From Polytrichum commune (lineage: Eukaryota; Streptophyta; Polytrichopsida; Polytrichales; Polytrichaceae), in NCBI GenBank assembly GCA_950295325.1, contig OX485805.1, positions 48,324,758-48,388,757 of the forward strand: a DNA stretch of 64,000 nucleotides, in the 5' to 3' direction. Position 1 is the stretch's first letter. Each line of letters begins with the position of its first letter. Below are positions 60,150 through 64,000 of this stretch, in pieces. The notes beneath the pieces were generated by a model, which saw only the letters and a list, made by a program, of their open reading frames with translations, did not search any database and was not told the DNA's origin. Both the position numbers and the translations under genes were made by a program.

Positions 60150-63100
60150 ATGGCTCACCTTCCTGCTATCGGAGATTTGGGGTTGGTTGTCCTCTATGTA
60201 CATGGAGTGGGAGTCCCACTTACCTTTCAGAAGGATGAGGATGGTCTAGCAATTGTTACGGCACAACGTCTAAGTCTTCGGTTCGGCTTCAGAGAGGACA
60301 CTATTATTATTGACGAGGATGTTTTTGATGTTGTCACTTCAGAACTTACACACACACTTGGTCGGGTTTCACAGCGAGATGAGAATAATAACTTGTTTTG
60401 GAGTCTTCATCCAGGTCGTTACCGTGTGTTTGGCCTCACTGATTCTCAGATGGCTGCGTCCACAGAGATCCTCACTCCTCGTAATTCCTCTACGTGCACT
60501 ATTCAAACTCCTCTGCCACGCGATGTGAAGGTCAAGATCGAGCCCGGTCTCGAGACGCCTATTGTGGAGAACGTTAGAGTTCCGTCTGTAATTACACTTT
60601 CTTCAGATGAAGAGGGCAGTCCCACCAAACCCCCTCCTCAGATTGTACCTGGTGTGAACGCTCCGAAAGTATATCTTTTGTCGCTAGATACTGTTAGCAT
60701 TTTACCATTATTAAAACAACTTGCTACAATGCCGGGGAAAAAAAATGTTCTTAAAAAAATAGACTACTCGGTGATTAGACACGAGAGGGTAGAGTATCTT
60801 CCTGCTTTGTTCGATGGTCCCGTCATATTTGAGTTGCCTCCTGCTGGTCACACGGCCGCACGATCGCAGGCCAAGTCTATGCAGGGAATGGACAAACGTT
60901 ACGACGGCCATGTGTGGACGAAGACCATCACCACCAACATCACAAACGACTTTAGTTTGTCATTCCGTTCTTCCTCCTGCGTTGGACACCTGCGTTGCAA
61001 CAATAAAGAGTGCGAATATCTGATCCGCCGACCTCGTATTTTTGAAGTCAACGAGACAGAGTTTGAGGGTTGTACCCTCCAAGCCTTTGTAGTGGATCAA
61101 GCACCCCCAACTGAGTCTACGCTTGTTTGCAAGGTTTGCAAAGAACCCCCGTCATGTATTGCTACATGTGGAGCTAAGATTTATTATGTAGCTGGCAAAA
61201 GCAATCATACAAGAGCGTGTATCCACCTTGGAAATCACGATCACCCAGTCAAGGTGGGCGACTACAGAGACACTAAGGCTGAGATCAGTGGCCTAATTGA
61301 AGAACAGATCGAGAAGACTCCTCAGGCTACCAAGAGTGCAGTTGTGCTGGAGGCGAGCAAGGTTCTAATTGGCAGCTATCTCCTTCAACCCGATGACGCG
61401 CCACCAAAGAAACTTTCTCTAGAGGAACTTATTCCTGTTTTTGACCGATGCAAGGACATGGCTTCCCCGAACATCCGCAACAAGGTCATGAGCTTCCGTT
61501 TCCTCAGAAGGTATGGTGTCATGGACTCTATCACCAAACTCCGTGGAATCAGTTTATGGTCATTTGTTCAGGAGAACAAATTTCCAGGGCAAGGGACTGA
61601 TCTTGACAAGGTTTTTGTTTTCAAAATGTCGGAAGTCGGGCCTGGTAGTGGTGTAGACTTGGTGAAGCGTATGCAGCCCGGCGAAGATTTGGAGAATGCT
61701 TGGATAATGTTCGACCATGTCAAACGTGTAAGACAATGGACCACAATGGCATGTCACGTGTATGACTCCACATATTGTCGTGTCATGACCATTGCGAGTT
61801 GTGACATGCAATCGGAGGACTGTGATGCCCAGATTGTTTTTTGGAAGAATCTCAATGCTGTGATGGAGAGGAATGGTGTTGTCGATACCAACTTCAAGGG
61901 TTTCATGGCCGATAGCGCCCAAGCCAATTGGAATGCAGTTCGGGTCATATATGGCAACGGGAAGAAGGAGGACCGCATGGATGACCGGGAGAGAACCTGT
62001 CAATTTCACTGGACCCAATCTATGGTTAAGTATACTGAGAAGTACATTCCCGAAGAACTCTGGGAGCAGCACAAGAAGATGTGCCACCAGTATAGGACGG
62101 CGAGGACCATGGACGAAGCGGAGAGTATGTACCACGGGCTACGTGCATGGTGGGTGTCGGCCGGGATAGTGACAGAGAATGCCCTAAACAAACTAGAGCT
62201 CTGGCTTGCATTTTGGCACTTCCGTTATCGCCAATGGGGAGGCTTCATGACTGGGGTATGTTTTTCCAATACACTTTATATTGTTTTCTTTCTTTTCACA
62301 TTACTCCAATCTGAAAGAACTCTTCTCTAATCTCTACTTACTTGCACTATGTACTTGCAGAAATTTTCAGAAGAAGAACTAGCAGAAATGCCTTCATGTA
62401 ATCTAGCTGAAACAATACACAACAAGTGGCTTCAAGCGTCTGGAAACAGCGGCGGTGACCTCTACGTTGCTACAGTTGACGACTTCGTTCGAGGCTTCTT
62501 ACAAGTTGTCAATTACTACCAGTTCCTGAAAGGTGACGTCGGCGGTACAGGCCCTACGAAGAAAGAGCTCAAACTAAGGATGGCAGAGCGCAGGGCAAAG
62601 CAAACAGGTAATCCTTTAGTCCTTGAAGACCCCATGTTGGACATGCCTGGAGCAGAAGAATTTTGTACCCGTGTTCCTTGCATGGCTGGAGAAGAGGTAT
62701 TCGGGTCCACGAAGCGGAAGGCAGATCTACCTCTTGGAGCTGAAGAGGAGTCTCATCGGCCTGACAAAGTTAACTTCTCACATCCAAGAGGTTCAGGTCG
62801 TGCCGTGAGGGCTCGTCCTGTGCAGATGCCCATCATTCTTGAAGATACCGAAGATGATACTGACGTCCAAGAAATTCATCCTCAGCCTGAGCCTGATAGC
62901 ATCCCTGTGTCCCCGTCCAACGAGGGGGGGATCCGTCATGTCAGTGTTGTCGAAGAGACAAAGGTTAACGTCAAAGAGTGGCACATATCAAGACTTCCCA
63001 AGACCTCGGCGAAGTGCTGTTGGGCCCAGAGAGCTGTCACGAAGAAGAAGTGTATTGAGAGAATTGTGAGGGGTGCCAATTCGACCGCCGCGCCTACCTA

Positions 63101-63848
63101 CACCGGAGTTTGGACTAACATACGCAGGAATTTATCAGAGAGGACAGAATTCTTCTTTTGTTCCGATGACATCGACCGCTGTGTGAAGGGCACAAGGCGC
63201 AAATGGGTTGCTAAGCACTCAGCAGACCATGAAATGCCGCCGATACCAGACGTTTGGCCGGTGAAGCTAGGCACAAACCTCAAGCCTACCGAAATTCTTG
63301 CACTTGAAGCAGCTGGATTCCAACTCCCACTTAAGAAGCCGGTCTCTCCAAGACGATTGTTCTCTTCTGCCCCACCGCCTGCAAATCTTAGCGCGGTGTC
63401 CATTCCTGCAGAAGCAGACCGCTATCCTAGCAAGAGAGACGGCAAGATGGTCAAACGCACTGCCACTCGCCCAAATCCTGCGCAGCGACTCTCCATGGCC
63501 TCCTCCGACTCTCTGAAAACTTACATCCGTTCCATCACTATGATACCTCATCCAGGACATGGCTGCATCATCGGGCTAGATTCGGGTGTTTCTCCTGCCA
63601 TCACACAGTATCAGGTCACCATCAGTTCTTTCGTGGGTTGCACTTGCCCTGCATTCAAGAAGACGATGACTAAGTTCAGAGGGAGGACCCAATTCTCTTA
63701 TTGCAAGCATGTGTACTTCATTCTTTTGAAGGTTTGCCACCGTGATCCCGAGGCAGAGCTTTTCATTCACGCGCCTACCTTTAGTTTCAACGAGGTCAAG
63801 CTAGTCCTAGAAAGCGGACTCTTGACTCACCCTTTGGCGAACAACTAG
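60150..63848 (+). CDS. MULE-like transposase-derived protein with SWIM finger, two exons
   Basis: Exons 60150-62255 and 62361-63848 flank a 105-bp GTATGT...TTGCAG intron in phase 0, giving 1197 residues. The start at 60150 (MAHLPAIGDLG) is preferred because the in-frame upstream extension to 59967 is hydrophobic and unlike the rest. Residues ~225-370 hold a Cys/His-rich zinc region (SSCVGHLRCNNKECEYL, a CxxC, and TRACIHLGNHDHP) like the WRKY-GCM1 fingers of MULE transposases. The core includes ACHVYDSTYCRVMTIASCD, FMADSAQANWNAVR and CQFHWTQSM (the family D and CxxH positions). Near residue 1130 CTCPAF...CKHVYFIL is a SWIM zinc finger. No stops or frameshifts, so it is possibly active or domesticated. 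Terminal inverted repeats were not found in the window. Confidence 0.85.
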
Positions 63849-63957
63849 GAGCCAACCTACAAACAGCCTAGATTATTTTCAATGGACGGTGGCCACTCCA
63901 AATTCCCTTGTCATTACATGTACTGAGTCAGCAAGACAATATTCATATTGTTTTCTC

Positions 63958-63963
63958 AATAAA
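63958..63963 (+). promoter_or_regulatory. Polyadenylation signal
   Basis: AATAAA lies 110 bp after the stop codon of the MULE-like gene, followed by a T-rich stretch (GTGTTTTGTCATTTAG). Position and sequence fit the 3' end of its mRNA. Confidence 0.6.
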
Positions 63964-64000
63964 AAGTGTTTTGTCATTTAGACTATATAGACTATGCACG

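Noticed and set aside
61560-62135. 191-codon minus-strand frame
   Set aside because: It is the antisense shadow of the MULE-like transposase core.

Overview
The window looks like nuclear DNA of a land plant, probably a seed-free one (moss, liverwort, lycophyte or fern). It is AT-rich, its genes are split by GT-AG introns of about 40 to 1000 bp, and it holds two recognisably plant-type genes: an MO1-like FAD monooxygenase and a piece of a CHR10/ALC1-type helicase. The rest is dense in degenerate DNA transposons of the kinds common in bryophyte and lycophyte genomes. The seed-free placement is inference; no ribosomal or organellar marker is present.

Layout. 1-16.4 kb has no gene that can be supported. 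It holds several small inverted-repeat elements (MITEs), a four-copy 52-bp tandem repeat and simple repeats. 16.5-20.7 kb (minus) is a complete six-exon FAD monooxygenase gene of 433 codons whose splice phases all agree; a 247-bp tandem duplication in one intron carries a second copy of the start of exon 5. 23.7-29.9 kb holds a 4.8-kb TIR element (24397-29179) with a dead pogo/Tigger-like DDE transposase, bracketed exactly by two ~700-bp direct repeats. 30-35 kb holds MITEs, one unrecognised 158-codon ORF and a GC-rich low-complexity island. 36.0-39.5 kb (plus) is a hAT transposase gene cut by a 1.18-kb solo LTR with a GCGG target duplication, plus one nonsense codon. 40.2-43.1 kb (minus) is a decayed gene of the 'GHxHEDVDAxF' (DUF7869-like) transposase-type family.

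The most unusual locus is 45.7-50.7 kb (minus): an eleven-exon gene with all splice phases in agreement. It encodes about 1046 residues joining an N-terminal ParB/sulfiredoxin-like domain (EGNHRLAAW) to a C-terminal beta-class amino-methyltransferase fold, with motif IV-like IADIPEN before motif I-like LDWKAGTGAT. ParB-methyltransferase fusions are familiar in bacteria and phages. Here the gene is fully intron-split and carries a 94-bp minisatellite in its first intron.

52-58.4 kb is a patchwork. It has five copies of a repeat with a perfect 12-bp-stem hairpin (part of a 554-bp tandem duplication), the last three exons of an unrecognised gene, and two exon blocks of a CHR10/ALC1-like remodeller without its N-terminal half or the body of its macro domain. 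58.5-59.4 kb (minus) is a short gene for a very acidic protein. 60.1-63.8 kb (plus) is an intact two-exon MULE-like transposase-derived gene with a GCM/WRKY-like zinc region, the MADSAQANWNAVR core and a SWIM zinc finger, followed by a polyadenylation signal. The window is therefore mostly a transposon graveyard around one ordinary metabolic gene, one intact MULE-type gene and one ParB-methyltransferase gene that may itself be mobile or transposon-associated.
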